Source of the DNA: Altererythrobacter aquiaggeris
GTDB taxonomy: Bacteria > Pseudomonadota > Alphaproteobacteria > Sphingomonadales > Sphingomonadaceae
Direction of reading: 5' to 3'
DNA length: 64,000 nt
Assembly: GCF_037154015.1 (NCBI RefSeq)
Contig: NZ_JBANRL010000001.1
Coordinates: 1,488,001-1,552,000 of the forward strand
Both the position numbers and the translations under genes were made by a program. Shown piece after piece: positions 39,868 to 48,479 of the stretch; the stretch's first letter is position 1; each line of letters starts with the position of its first letter. Under the pieces are notes generated by a model, which had not been told where the DNA came from, ran no database searches, and was given only the letters and a program-made list of their open reading frames with translations.

Positions 39868-41253
39868 ATGTCGCCAGTCATCCTGCTTCTCCTGGCCCTC
39901 GGGTTGGGCCTTGCTGGATGGCTGGCGGCCCGCGCACGTGCGTGGAGCTTTAAAACCGCAGCCAAGAACGGTCGCATAGCAGCGCTGCCGAATTACCACG
40001 CGTGGTATGTCGCGTTGTGGATCGTCATTCCGGTTGTCGGATTCATCGCAGTCTGGAGCGTTATCGCGCCGCAACTGGTCACAAATTCGGTTCTGGCCAG
40101 TCCGGCTGCTAGCGAGCTGCCGGCATTCGGCATGGAACGGCAGCAAATTCTTTCCGAAGCACGTGCGGTTGCATCGGGAAACTCGAATGCCGTCTTCAAC
40201 GCAGCATCACGTGACTTTGTCGAGCCTTATCGCGAGGCTATTTCGCGAACGAACTGGATCGGTATCGTCGCCACGCTGGCAATCGCGCTGCTGTGCGGAA
40301 TATGGTCTTTCCTACGCCTGAAGCCCGACTTTACCGCGCGCACGCGCGTCGAACGCACGGTGATGATTGTATTGCTGCTCGCGTCACTGGTCGCAATCCT
40401 CACCACCGTGGGTATTCTGGTCAGTCTGATTTTCGAAACCGTCCGTTTTTTCGGTATGGTCGATCCATGGGCATTTCTGACAGGCACGCATTGGGGCCCA
40501 GACCCGATGGCCAATCCCGACAATCCTGATCCCACGCGGTACGGGGCAATTCCGCTATTCTGGGGCACGATTTTTATTGGCGCGATAATCGCGATGATTG
40601 TGGCAATTCCGCTTGGTTTGATGAGCGCGATATACCTGACCCAATACGCCAAACCATCCTGGCGCAGATGGCTCAAGCCAATGCTGGAAATCCTCGCCGG
40701 TGTACCGACCGTGGTTTACGGATATTTCGCAGCGCTGACAGTCGCTCCGGTGGTCCGCGACGCCGCCGTGGCTATCGGCATCACCAATGCATCCAGTGAA
40801 AGCGCACTGGCGGCGGGTCTGGTTATGGGTGTGATGATCATCCCGTTCGTGTCATCGATGGCAGACGATTCCATTGCCGCCGTTCCGCAGGCCATGCGCG
40901 ACGGCAGCCTTGCAATGGGCGCTACTACGTCAGAGACAATCAGCAAGGTTCTTGTGCCGGCAGCCCTGCCCGGCATTGTGGCCGGTATCATGCTCGCAAT
41001 CAGCCGAGCGATTGGCGAAACGATGATCGTGGTGATGGCAGCCGGGGCGGCCGCAAATCTAACTGCCAATCCGCTCGAAGCGATGACCACCGTAACTTTC
41101 CAGATTGTCGCGATGTTGACCGGCGAGGGCAGCTTCGATCACCCCGCCACGCTGAGCGCGTTTGCACTCGGCTTTGTCCTGTTTATGGTGACGCTTGGTC
41201 TGAATTTTGTTGCCCTGCGCGTCGTCAAACGGTTCCGTGAGGCGTATGAGTAG
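39868..41253 (+). CDS. pstC: Phosphate ABC transporter permease PstC
   Basis: Inner-membrane permease. 461 residues, much longer than the roughly 320 of enteric PstC. The first 200 residues hold extra hydrophobic segments and a large loop with no similarity I recognise. The canonical permease domain starts near residue 225 with PLGLMSAIYLTQYA, then EILAGVPTVVYGYFA, and the ABC-contact loop SLAMGATTSETISKVLVPAA near 350. Such long forms are usual in alphaproteobacteria. The stop overlaps the pstA start by 8 bases. Confidence 0.94.
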   Translation: MSPVILLLLALGLGLAGWLAARARAWSFKTAAKNGRIAALPNYHAWYVALWIVIPVVGFIAVWSVIAPQLVTNSVLASPAASELPAFGMERQQILSEARAVASGNSNAVFNAASRDFVEPYREAISRTNWIGIVATLAIALLCGIWSFLRLKPDFTARTRVERTVMIVLLLASLVAILTTVGILVSLIFETVRFFGMVDPWAFLTGTHWGPDPMANPDNPDPTRYGAIPLFWGTIFIGAIIAMIVAIPLGLMSAIYLTQYAKPSWRRWLKPMLEILAGVPTVVYGYFAALTVAPVVRDAAVAIGITNASSESALAAGLVMGVMIIPFVSSMADDSIAAVPQAMRDGSLAMGATTSETISKVLVPAALPGIVAGIMLAISRAIGETMIVVMAAGAAANLTANPLEAMTTVTFQIVAMLTGEGSFDHPATLSAFALGFVLFMVTLGLNFVALRVVKRFREAYE

Positions 41254-42496
41254 GTCGCACGCCCCGACGCGCACACCGGAATTCGAAGCCCGGCTAAAGA
41301 AGCGCTACGCGTCAGAGAAGCGGTTCAAATCGCTTGGTCTTGGCGCAATTGTGTTCTCGGTTCTGATCCTGGCATTTCTGCTGGTTTCGATGACGATGAA
41401 TGGGATAGGCGGGTTTCAGCGCGCAGAACTGTCTGTGCCGATCGATTTCACGCAAACCGGGATTGCGGCCGACGCGGGCACACTGTCACAGCCAAACGCT
41501 GCGCAATCACTGGAAGCCCAGGGCCTCCCTCAGGTTGTCGAGTTTGCAGCCCAGCAAAGTCTCGGTGATGAAGGCGCCGCACAGCTGGGCACTCAGGCGT
41601 GGCGTGTCGTTGCCAACGCCATCATCGCGAACCCGGCAATTCTGTCACGCACTGTGAGTTTCGATCTTCCCGCAACGGAAGATCTGGCTGCTGCCTATTC
41701 GGGTGACGGTCAGGCTGCTCTGCAACCGCTGGCGAAACGATTGTCCGAGCAAGGGCATCTGTCGAAAAACTTCGACATGGGTTTCCTGACCCGCTCAGAT
41801 GCGACCAATCCGCAGCAAGTTGGCATCTGGGGCGCATTGAAAGGGTCGATCCTTACGATGATCGTCACATTGGCTCTGGCCTTTCCAATAGGTGTGCTGG
41901 CCGCGCTCTATCTGGAAGAATACGCGCCGAAGAACCGCTGGACCGACCTTATCGAAGTATCGATCAACAATCTCGCAGCGGTGCCATCGATCATTTTCGG
42001 CCTGCTGGGGCTGGCGGTTTTTCTCTGGCTGTTTCCCAATATGCGTTCCGCACCGCTGATCGGCGGTATGACATTGGCGCTTATGACCATGCCCGTGATC
42101 GTGATCGCCGGGCGTAATGCGATCAAGGCTGTCCCGCCTTCGATCCGCGACGGCGCATTGGCAATCGGTGCATCGCCGGTGCAGGTTGTGTTTCATCACG
42201 TGTTGCCGCTTGCCCTGCCGGGTATATTGACCGGTACGATTATCGGAATGGCCCGTGCGCTGGGCGAAACAGCGCCGCTGCTGATGATCGGCATGCGCGC
42301 ATTCGTGGCAACCCCACCCGATGGTTTTACCTCGCCAGCAACCGTATTACCCGTGCAGATATTCTTGTGGTCGGACGAAATCGACCGCGGCTTCGTCGAA
42401 CGCACATCTGCAGCAATTATTGTGCTATTGCTGTTCCTATTGCTGATGAATGGCCTGGCCATTTATCTGCGCAACCGATTTGAGAAGAGCTGGTGA
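41246..42496 (+). CDS. pstA: Phosphate ABC transporter permease PstA
   Basis: 416-residue second permease subunit, paired with PstC. After a single N-terminal helix (about 32-55) there is a long soluble loop to about residue 195. The permease core follows: [35 protein letters not shown], then [20 protein letters not shown], which contacts the ATPase. The ATG at 41246 overlaps pstC by 8 bases; the longer frame to 41207 is not used. The stop overlaps the GTG of pstB. Confidence 0.94.
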   Translation: MSRSHAPTRTPEFEARLKKRYASEKRFKSLGLGAIVFSVLILAFLLVSMTMNGIGGFQRAELSVPIDFTQTGIAADAGTLSQPNAAQSLEAQGLPQVVEFAAQQSLGDEGAAQLGTQAWRVVANAIIANPAILSRTVSFDLPATEDLAAAYSGDGQAALQPLAKRLSEQGHLSKNFDMGFLTRSDATNPQQVGIWGALKGSILTMIVTLALAFPIGVLAALYLEEYAPKNRWTDLIEVSINNLAAVPSIIFGLLGLAVFLWLFPNMRSAPLIGGMTLALMTMPVIVIAGRNAIKAVPPSIRDGALAIGASPVQVVFHHVLPLALPGILTGTIIGMARALGETAPLLMIGMRAFVATPPDGFTSPATVLPVQIFLWSDEIDRGFVERTSAAIIVLLLFLLLMNGLAIYLRNRFEKSW

Positions 42497-43281
42497 CCGA
42501 AGTACATAGCAATCTGGACAAGACTGACCGGAAGATGACCGCGCGCGGCGTTTCGGTTTACTACGGCGACAAAATGGCGATCGATGACGTTTCGATCGAT
42601 ATTCCAACCGAATATGTCACGGCGTTTATCGGCCCATCAGGGTGCGGAAAATCGACTTTTCTGCGAACCATGAACCGCATGAATGATACAATCCCATCTG
42701 CCCGGGTCGAGGGAGAAATTACACTCGACGGGGAAGACATTTACAAGTCCGGCATGGATGTGGTGCAGCTGCGTGCACGGGTGGGAATGGTATTCCAGAA
42801 GCCTAATCCCTTTCCAAAATCGATCTTCGACAACATCGCTTATGGCCCGAAAATTCACGGACTTGCCGAAACCAAGGACGAAATTGCCGAAGTTGTCGAA
42901 CGGTCACTGCGGCGTGCCGGCCTTTGGGAAGAGGTAAAGGATCGCCTGGACGATAGCGGCACCGCGCTTTCGGGCGGCCAACAGCAGCGGCTGTGTATTG
43001 CGCGCGCTATTGCGGTCGATCCCGAGGTTATCCTGATGGATGAGCCCTGCTCTGCCCTGGATCCGATTGCGACGGCAAAGATCGAAGAACTGATCGACGA
43101 GTTGAAAGGCCGCTACGCCATCGTCATCGTCACGCACTCAATGCAGCAGGCTGCGCGCGTTTCCGAACGGACGGCCTTCTTCCATCTTGGCAAGATGGTG
43201 GAATATGGTCGCACCAGCGACATTTTCACTAATCCCCGTGAAACGCGCACGAAGGATTATATTACGGGACGGTACGGCTGA
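42493..43281 (+). CDS. pstB: Phosphate ABC transporter ATP-binding protein PstB
   Basis: 262-residue ATPase that powers phosphate uptake. Walker [20 protein letters not shown] at about residue 46, Q-loop [15 protein letters not shown], signature [15 protein letters not shown], Walker [19 protein letters not shown]-loop [15 protein letters not shown]. The GTG start overlaps the pstA stop by 4 bases and the stop overlaps the phoU start by one base. Confidence 0.98.
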   Translation: MTEVHSNLDKTDRKMTARGVSVYYGDKMAIDDVSIDIPTEYVTAFIGPSGCGKSTFLRTMNRMNDTIPSARVEGEITLDGEDIYKSGMDVVQLRARVGMVFQKPNPFPKSIFDNIAYGPKIHGLAETKDEIAEVVERSLRRAGLWEEVKDRLDDSGTALSGGQQQRLCIARAIAVDPEVILMDEPCSALDPIATAKIEELIDELKGRYAIVIVTHSMQQAARVSERTAFFHLGKMVEYGRTSDIFTNPRETRTKDYITGRYG

Positions 43282-43952
43282 TGGCCTCCGAACATACAGT
43301 TAAAGCCTTTGACGAGGATATTACCCGGCTACGCGGTCTGATCGCGGAAATGGGAGGACTGGCAGAAGTCGCTATCCAGGAATCGCTCGAAGCCATGGTC
43401 AACGGTGACGAGGAGCTTGCGAGAGCAGTTGTCAAACGGGATAAGAAGATTGACGCTTTGGAGGCGGAGGTTGACCGGCTTGCAGTGCGGGTGATCGCCT
43501 TGCGCGCGCCAATGGCCGACGATTTGCGCGAAGTCATTGCCGCGCTGAAAATTGCCGGGGTGGTCGAGCGGATCGGTGATTACTCGAAAAACATCGCCCG
43601 CCGCGTTGGCGAGATCGAGGACCGCAAGCGCTTCGAGCCGCTGACGCTGCTGTCTGCAATGGGCGAAGTCGCTGCTGAAATGGTCCACGACGTATTGACC
43701 GCATATGCCGCACGCGACCCGGTTATCGCGCGCGACGTAATCAGGCGTGATGACAAGGTCGATGCATTTTACGATAGTATCTTCCGCAATCTGGTCAGCT
43801 ATATGGTCGAAAACCCGGCGACGATCAGCAGCGCTGCACAATTGTTGTTCGTTGCGCGCAATATCGAACGCATCGGCGACCACGCAACCAATGTGGCGGA
43901 AATGGTCCATTTTGCAGCAACTGGCGATTATCCGCCCGATGACGAAGCCTGA
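43281..43952 (+). CDS. phoU: Phosphate signalling protein PhoU
   Basis: Links the Pst transporter to PhoR and turns off the regulon when phosphate is plentiful. 223 residues in two similar helical bundles (about 5-105 and 115-215). Each has the metal-binding pattern of acidic residues (IKIAGVVERIGDYSKNIAR and VARNIERIGDHATNVAE). Start overlaps the pstB stop by one base. Confidence 0.96.
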   Translation: MASEHTVKAFDEDITRLRGLIAEMGGLAEVAIQESLEAMVNGDEELARAVVKRDKKIDALEAEVDRLAVRVIALRAPMADDLREVIAALKIAGVVERIGDYSKNIARRVGEIEDRKRFEPLTLLSAMGEVAAEMVHDVLTAYAARDPVIARDVIRRDDKVDAFYDSIFRNLVSYMVENPATISSAAQLLFVARNIERIGDHATNVAEMVHFAATGDYPPDDEA

Positions 43953-43977
43953 TTGTCTCTAAAGTGTAACATCAGGC
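43947..43977 (+). promoter_or_regulatory. Inverted repeat at the end of phoU, before phoB
   Basis: GCCTGAT, including the phoU stop codon, pairs with ATCAGGC over a 17-base loop and is followed by GGGTTTGG. It lies 46 bases before phoB and could lower readthrough from pst-phoU into phoB; there is no good T tract. Confidence 0.35.
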
Positions 43978-44022
43978 GGGTTTGGCTATTTGATAATAAG
44001 CGATTTCGCAGGATGACAGATT

Positions 44023-44718
44023 GTGAGCCACGCTAAATTACTGCTCGTCGAAGATGATCCGGCGCTATCCGAATTGCTCGAATTCCGTTTCCAGAAAGAA
44101 GGATACGACGTCCGTTCGACACCGGACGGCGATGAAGCCATGTTGCTTGCCAGCGAAGATGTGCCCGATCTGATCATTCTGGACTGGATGATCGAAGGCA
44201 CCAGCGGGATCGAGGTTTGCCGCCGCCTGCGGCGGAACGAGCACACCAGGCACGTACCGATCATCATGCTGACCGCCCGCGAAGATGAAGATGACCGGAT
44301 CCGCGGCCTTGAAACGGGGGCAGACGACTATCTGACCAAACCGTTCAGTCCGCGCGAACTGATTGCACGCGTATCGGCAGTCATGCGCCGCGTAAGGCCC
44401 GCCCTGGCAGGAGAGATCATTGTCGTCGGCGATCTGAAACTAGATCCGGTTGCCCATCAAATCGAGCGTGGTGGCAAACGCCTGCAGTTGGGACCAACCG
44501 AGTACCGGCTGCTCAAGTTTTTTATGGAAAGTCCGCGCAGGGTTTTTTCACGCGGGCAATTGCTTGATGGTGTCTGGGGGACAGATAGCGACATCGAGCT
44601 GCGCACAGTCGATGTACATATCCGCCGCTTGCGTAAAGCAATCGAGATCGATGGTTCAAACGATCCCATCCGCACTGTGCGCTCAGCCGGCTATGCGCTG
44701 GAGCCTGGACAGATCTAG
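44023..44718 (+). CDS. phoB: Phosphate-regulon response regulator PhoB
   Basis: 231-residue OmpR-family regulator with GTG start. Receiver domain 1-120: acidic pair LLVEDDPALSE, phosphoacceptor D54 in LIILDWMIEG, and Lys in DDYLTKPFSPREL. The winged-helix DNA-binding domain (about 130-228) has GPTEYRLLKFFMESPRRVFS and VDVHIRRLRKAIE. It is paired with PhoR at the other end of the locus and binds Pho boxes such as that before pstS. Its end overlaps the convergent extensin-like gene by 4 bases. Confidence 0.97.
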   Translation: MSHAKLLLVEDDPALSELLEFRFQKEGYDVRSTPDGDEAMLLASEDVPDLIILDWMIEGTSGIEVCRRLRRNEHTRHVPIIMLTAREDEDDRIRGLETGADDYLTKPFSPRELIARVSAVMRRVRPALAGEIIVVGDLKLDPVAHQIERGGKRLQLGPTEYRLLKFFMESPRRVFSRGQLLDGVWGTDSDIELRTVDVHIRRLRKAIEIDGSNDPIRTVRSAGYALEPGQI

Positions 44719-45503
44719 CGGCACACACCGCGATATCCGCGGCGGGCCTGATCAAAGTGAAAATGGTCGCGGTGCGCGGAATTATAGTCAGGCGATAGGA
44801 CTGTTCCGAAAATTGCGCAGGCGTCATCGCGTACAGCACGCAGAAATTTCGCTTCAGCCCCCTCGCCTCCCCAAGCATCAATCAGCGCGATACGCCGGCC
44901 ATCGGCCAGCACGAACGCGGCAATGTCGAGCGCATTTCCGGTGGCATGTTCGCTCCACCCACCCGTCCCCCGCCCGTAAAGTCTGCGGCAGCTATAGGCG
45001 CCAAAATGCTCGACCTTGGATAAGTCGCTGCCGAGGATCTCGCGGGCTGCCGGCTTGACCGAGCGAACGAGCCAGTGATGCGCCGCAGCCCCGATGGCAC
45101 AGGTTGTAGCCGGAGTTTGCGGAGACATGACAAGCCCGTCAACGATCACTCTATCTTCGCGCCGACACGGCCCTTCCCCGGCAGGCGCAAGCGTTTCGAA
45201 TGCGACCTGGCTGCGCGCAAGAACGGCGCGGCACTGTTGCGGCTCTGCGCGCAAAGTCACCAACTTCATTGCGGTTGCACGGCCGGGCGGATCGCGCAGA
45301 TCAAGCGGTGCCCACGGATTGTGTTGCGGGTTTTCGTCCAACCACACCAACGCCGCAACGGCGGCAGCCAAAAGCACCAGAATGCCGACCAGCACCCTAT
45401 CCAATCGAAATTGGCCTACGTAACGGCGGATATCCAAATTCAATCCTTCACTGGCTAATCCCCGACACTTGCCTAACAGGGTCCGCTTGCTCGACCAGTG
45501 CAT
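44715..45503 (-). CDS. Extensin-like (LAS-type) cell-wall domain protein, membrane-anchored
   Basis: 262 residues: an N-terminal membrane helix (DRVLVGILVLLAAAVAALVW), a region beginning NPQHNPWAPLDLRDPPG, then an extensin_C domain with the metal and active-site pattern GGWSEHATGNALDIAAF and HRDHFHFDQ, resembling D-Ala-D-Ala peptidases of the LAS superfamily. A role in peptidoglycan cleavage in the periplasm is likely but not proven. The start is uncertain; a GAAGGA site precedes TTG codons near 45437-45443 that may be the real start. Confidence 0.82.
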   Translation of the reverse strand: MHWSSKRTLLGKCRGLASEGLNLDIRRYVGQFRLDRVLVGILVLLAAAVAALVWLDENPQHNPWAPLDLRDPPGRATAMKLVTLRAEPQQCRAVLARSQVAFETLAPAGEGPCRREDRVIVDGLVMSPQTPATTCAIGAAAHHWLVRSVKPAAREILGSDLSKVEHFGAYSCRRLYGRGTGGWSEHATGNALDIAAFVLADGRRIALIDAWGGEGAEAKFLRAVRDDACAIFGTVLSPDYNSAHRDHFHFDQARRGYRGVCR

Positions 45504-45539
45504 ATTGCGGCTGGCGTGGTTGTGTTTCCGCCAATTGGT

Positions 45540-46982
45540 TCAGGCTGCTTGTTTCGCAAAATTTTCAAGCCGGGATTTCACTGCCGCAAGATCCGCGTCG
45601 AACAACCGGGCTTGTTCGGCTCGCGCAGTACCTTCAAGCCTGAGCAGGTAGGATGGATGTGCTGTAATCCAGAGTTCGCTACCATCGTCGAGCTCGTGCG
45701 GGATGCCGCGGGCGCGAGTAATACTCACCGTCTTTCCCAACATCGAGCGGGCAGCACTCGCACCAAGTGCGAGAATAATTTTCGGACTCACAATCGCGCG
45801 CTCCGCCTCCAGCCACCAGCGACAGGTATCAATTTCCTTCGCGGCCGGAGACTGATGAATACGTCTTTTTCCGCGCATGGTGTATTTAAAATGCTTTACG
45901 GCATTCGTGACATAGGCGGCGCTGCGGTCGATGCCGGCTTGTTCAAGATGCAGATCAAGCAATTGCCCTGCCGGCCCCACGAATGGCCGGCCCTGCAAAT
46001 CTTCATTATCGCCGGGCTGTTCGCCCACGATCATCAAATCTGCATCAGCCGGGCCCTCGCCCATAACCGGACGATTATCCAATTGGCTGATCGGGCAATT
46101 GCCGCATCCCGACACTGCCTGTTTCACGGCCTCTAGTGTGACAGGCATGGGGTCAGTTTCCTGTTCTCCGGCAGTTACCATCTGCGCTTCTCTTGATTGG
46201 GCTCCGGCTATCAACTCGGGTATCAGGGCCGCCTCAGGCATATTTTTCCAATATCGTTTTGGCATTTCCTTCACCATGGCGCCGACTTTCAGCCGTGCGG
46301 GATTGAAGGTGGAAGCATAGTATTTCAGCCATAATTCTTCGGCCGGATCATCGCCCGGCGCGTCCGATTTTTGCGCCGGTGGCCCCTCTCGCATAACTTC
46401 CCCGTCCCAGTGCAAGCAGCCACGCGGAGTGAGGATCGACCATTTCATATTCGCAAACCGGCGGCGGAAAAAACCGGCATTTGCGCGAACGATATGATGG
46501 TCCGGTTCGAACCAGGCAACATAATGGTCATCTTCGCGTGTTCCGCTTTCAATCAACCGGAACCGGACGAATGCGTGCATTTTGTGACTGTCCCGGCGAA
46601 CTGTCCGGTCCAGTTCTTCCACTCTACGCACATCGCTGTCGGTTTTATCCTCCATGATGCGCGGATTGGATTGGAGCCTCCATAATAGGCGATACAAAAG
46701 CGCAAAACGCTCAGCGTCGGAATGCAGGGCTGCGTTTTTTGCCAGCGTCAGAAAACGCCGGCTCGCCCGAGGCATTGGCGCATCAGCATCGGGCTCAGGC
46801 AACTCATTGCCTCCTCCAAACAAATCACCCACCGTGTCAGTTTCCAGCCACGCTATCCGTTCAGGCGCAATCCCGCACTGGACTGATTGCCGCGCCCGCT
46901 CGCGCCAATGGGAAAAATCGTCCGGTGCCGGCATCACCACGCTGAAATAGGCCGCTGTATCGGAACTGCGCGCAGATATCAT
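45540..46982 (-). CDS. DUF4130-UdgX fusion: uracil-DNA-binding/glycosylase protein
   Basis: 480 residues. About residues 75-235 match the DUF4130 (SAM_7-linked) domain found beside radical SAM DNA-repair proteins. About 285-480 is a UdgX-type uracil-DNA glycosylase: GEQPGDNEDLQGRPFVGPAG (320-339), the insert KRRIH with His376, which in mycobacterial UdgX becomes covalently bound to the abasic sugar after uracil removal, and AHPSYLLRLEG near 441. Three iron-sulfur Cys are visible (C293, C296, C387), as in mycobacterial UdgX. The ATG at 46982 follows the radical SAM gene by 7 bases, so they form one operon controlled by the upstream LexA box. Elsewhere the two domains are often separate genes. 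Confidence 0.92.
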   Translation of the reverse strand: MISARSSDTAAYFSVVMPAPDDFSHWRERARQSVQCGIAPERIAWLETDTVGDLFGGGNELPEPDADAPMPRASRRFLTLAKNAALHSDAERFALLYRLLWRLQSNPRIMEDKTDSDVRRVEELDRTVRRDSHKMHAFVRFRLIESGTREDDHYVAWFEPDHHIVRANAGFFRRRFANMKWSILTPRGCLHWDGEVMREGPPAQKSDAPGDDPAEELWLKYYASTFNPARLKVGAMVKEMPKRYWKNMPEAALIPELIAGAQSREAQMVTAGEQETDPMPVTLEAVKQAVSGCGNCPISQLDNRPVMGEGPADADLMIVGEQPGDNEDLQGRPFVGPAGQLLDLHLEQAGIDRSAAYVTNAVKHFKYTMRGKRRIHQSPAAKEIDTCRWWLEAERAIVSPKIILALGASAARSMLGKTVSITRARGIPHELDDGSELWITAHPSYLLRLEGTARAEQARLFDADLAAVKSRLENFAKQAA

Positions 46983-46989
46983 AGCGCCC

Positions 46990-48234
46990 TCACGCAGCAA
47001 ACAGTTCAAGCTGCTCCTGCTTGGGCGCGAGCAGATTGCGGAGATCGGCACGATCAGTCAAGGCAGTTGGACGCCAGTCGATTGCGCAAATGAAAGGGCG
47101 CACCTTTGCGATTGAAACTGTCAATTTCGCGACGTCGTCCAGCCTCAGAGTCCGGTGACGCCGGGCTGAAATAATCTGGTTCACCGCCCGCACGCCCAAG
47201 CCCGGCACGCGCAGCAATTGTTCGCGCCCTGCCCGGTTTACATCGAGCGGAAATGCGTCCCTGAATTTCAGCGCCCAAGCAAGTTTGGGATCAATATCGA
47301 GCGGCAAATTCCCCGCAGCGTCAGTCGCCGCCATAACTTCCGTTGCCTGATAACCGTAAAACCGCATCAGCCAATCCGACTGATACAATCGATGTTCGCG
47401 AATCAGCGGCGGTCGCTTCAACGGCAAAACCGCACTGGCATCGGGGATCGGACTGAACGCTGAATAATAGACCCGCCGCAAGCCAAACCCGCTGTACAAT
47501 AAGCTTGCCTTCTGCACTATATCCGCATCGGACGCAGCATCCGCGCCAACAATCATCTGTGTCGATTGTCCTGCCGGGGCAAACTTCGGAGCATTTTTGA
47601 AGTGCTTTCGCGCATCCTTGTTTTCGGTAATTGCAGCCTTCACTTCGCCCATCGCACCTTCGATCTGGAGAGAGTTCTTGTCCGGCGCAAGGCGGGCCAG
47701 ACCAGCCTTGGTCGGGAGTTCTACGTTGATTGACACACGATCCGCATAAAGCCCGGCCTGATACGCAAGTTCGGGATCGGCTTCCGGGATCGATTTCAGG
47801 TGGATGTACCCGCGAAAATCATGTTCTTCGCGCAGGATTCGTGCAGTCTCTACCAATTGCTCCATCGTAAAATTCGAACTTTTGATAATGCCCGAAGAAA
47901 GAAACAGACCCTCGATATAATTGCGCCGGTAAAAGTTCAGCGTCAGGTCGGCAACCTCCTGCGGAGTAAAGCGCGCTCGGCGCACATTCGAACTTTTCCT
48001 GTTGATGCAATAATGACAATCGAAGATGCAGTGATTGGTAAGCAAAATTTTCAGCAGCGAGATACATCGTCCATCGGGGGCATAGGCATGGCAGATGCCC
48101 ATGCCTTCGGTTGAACCGATACCCTTGCCGCCAAGACTGTTCTTTTTCGCGGTTCCTGACGAAGCACACGATGCATCATACTTTGCGGCATCCGCGAGGA
48201 TTCCCAATTTTTCCAGTGTCGAGATCTGCTTCAT
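46990..48234 (-). CDS. Radical SAM protein, putative DNA modification/repair (UDG-linked family)
   Basis: 414 residues. The radical SAM cluster motif is CIFDCHYC (C69, C73, C76). The N terminus has other conserved Cys and Gly residues (SCASSGTAKKNSLGGKGIG). RVSINVELPTKAGLARLAPDK and STQMIVGADAASD belong to the barrel. A helix-hairpin-helix DNA-binding segment LLRVPGLGVRAVNQIISARR lies near residue 341. The final residues are QLELFAA, close to the sliding-clamp pentapeptide QL[SD]LF. This family is defined by its pairing with UDG-like proteins and has no known reaction. It is first in the operon, 2 bases downstream of a GTTC-N7-GTTC LexA box. Confidence 0.9.
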   Translation of the reverse strand: MKQISTLEKLGILADAAKYDASCASSGTAKKNSLGGKGIGSTEGMGICHAYAPDGRCISLLKILLTNHCIFDCHYCINRKSSNVRRARFTPQEVADLTLNFYRRNYIEGLFLSSGIIKSSNFTMEQLVETARILREEHDFRGYIHLKSIPEADPELAYQAGLYADRVSINVELPTKAGLARLAPDKNSLQIEGAMGEVKAAITENKDARKHFKNAPKFAPAGQSTQMIVGADAASDADIVQKASLLYSGFGLRRVYYSAFSPIPDASAVLPLKRPPLIREHRLYQSDWLMRFYGYQATEVMAATDAAGNLPLDIDPKLAWALKFRDAFPLDVNRAGREQLLRVPGLGVRAVNQIISARRHRTLRLDDVAKLTVSIAKVRPFICAIDWRPTALTDRADLRNLLAPKQEQLELFAA

Positions 48235-48236
48235 GT

Positions 48237-48251
48237 GTTCCTTATATGTTC
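48237..48251 (-). promoter_or_regulatory. LexA (SOS) box upstream of the radical SAM gene
   Basis: GTTCCTTATATGTTC: GTTC-N7-GTTC, the direct-repeat LexA site of alphaproteobacteria. On the coding strand it reads GAAC-N7-GAAC and ends 2 bases before the ATG, so bound LexA would cover the transcription start region or ribosome-binding site. Confidence 0.85.
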
Positions 48252-48479
48252 TTTTATATGACTTGCATAGGTGCGAGTAAAATTATTTCGTTCGGGAACC
48301 ACGCTGCTTACCGGGCATTTCTGAAATACGGCCCGGGCCCCTCTGGCGAGCAAATGCTCGCGATGTCGGACGTATCGCAATGGCCGGCCCGCAATTCTGG
48401 ATTGGCACGATATTTCGCTAAATGCGAAAGAGGCTGTCCACTGGCAACTTCTTCGCACATCGAACGAACGGAGTTTTAC

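Noticed and set aside
48297-48321. GGAAC element upstream of the carbonic anhydrase as an EcfG promoter
   Set aside because: At 16 or 17 bases downstream there is CATT or ATTT instead of CGTT, and it is more than 150 bases from the start codon.
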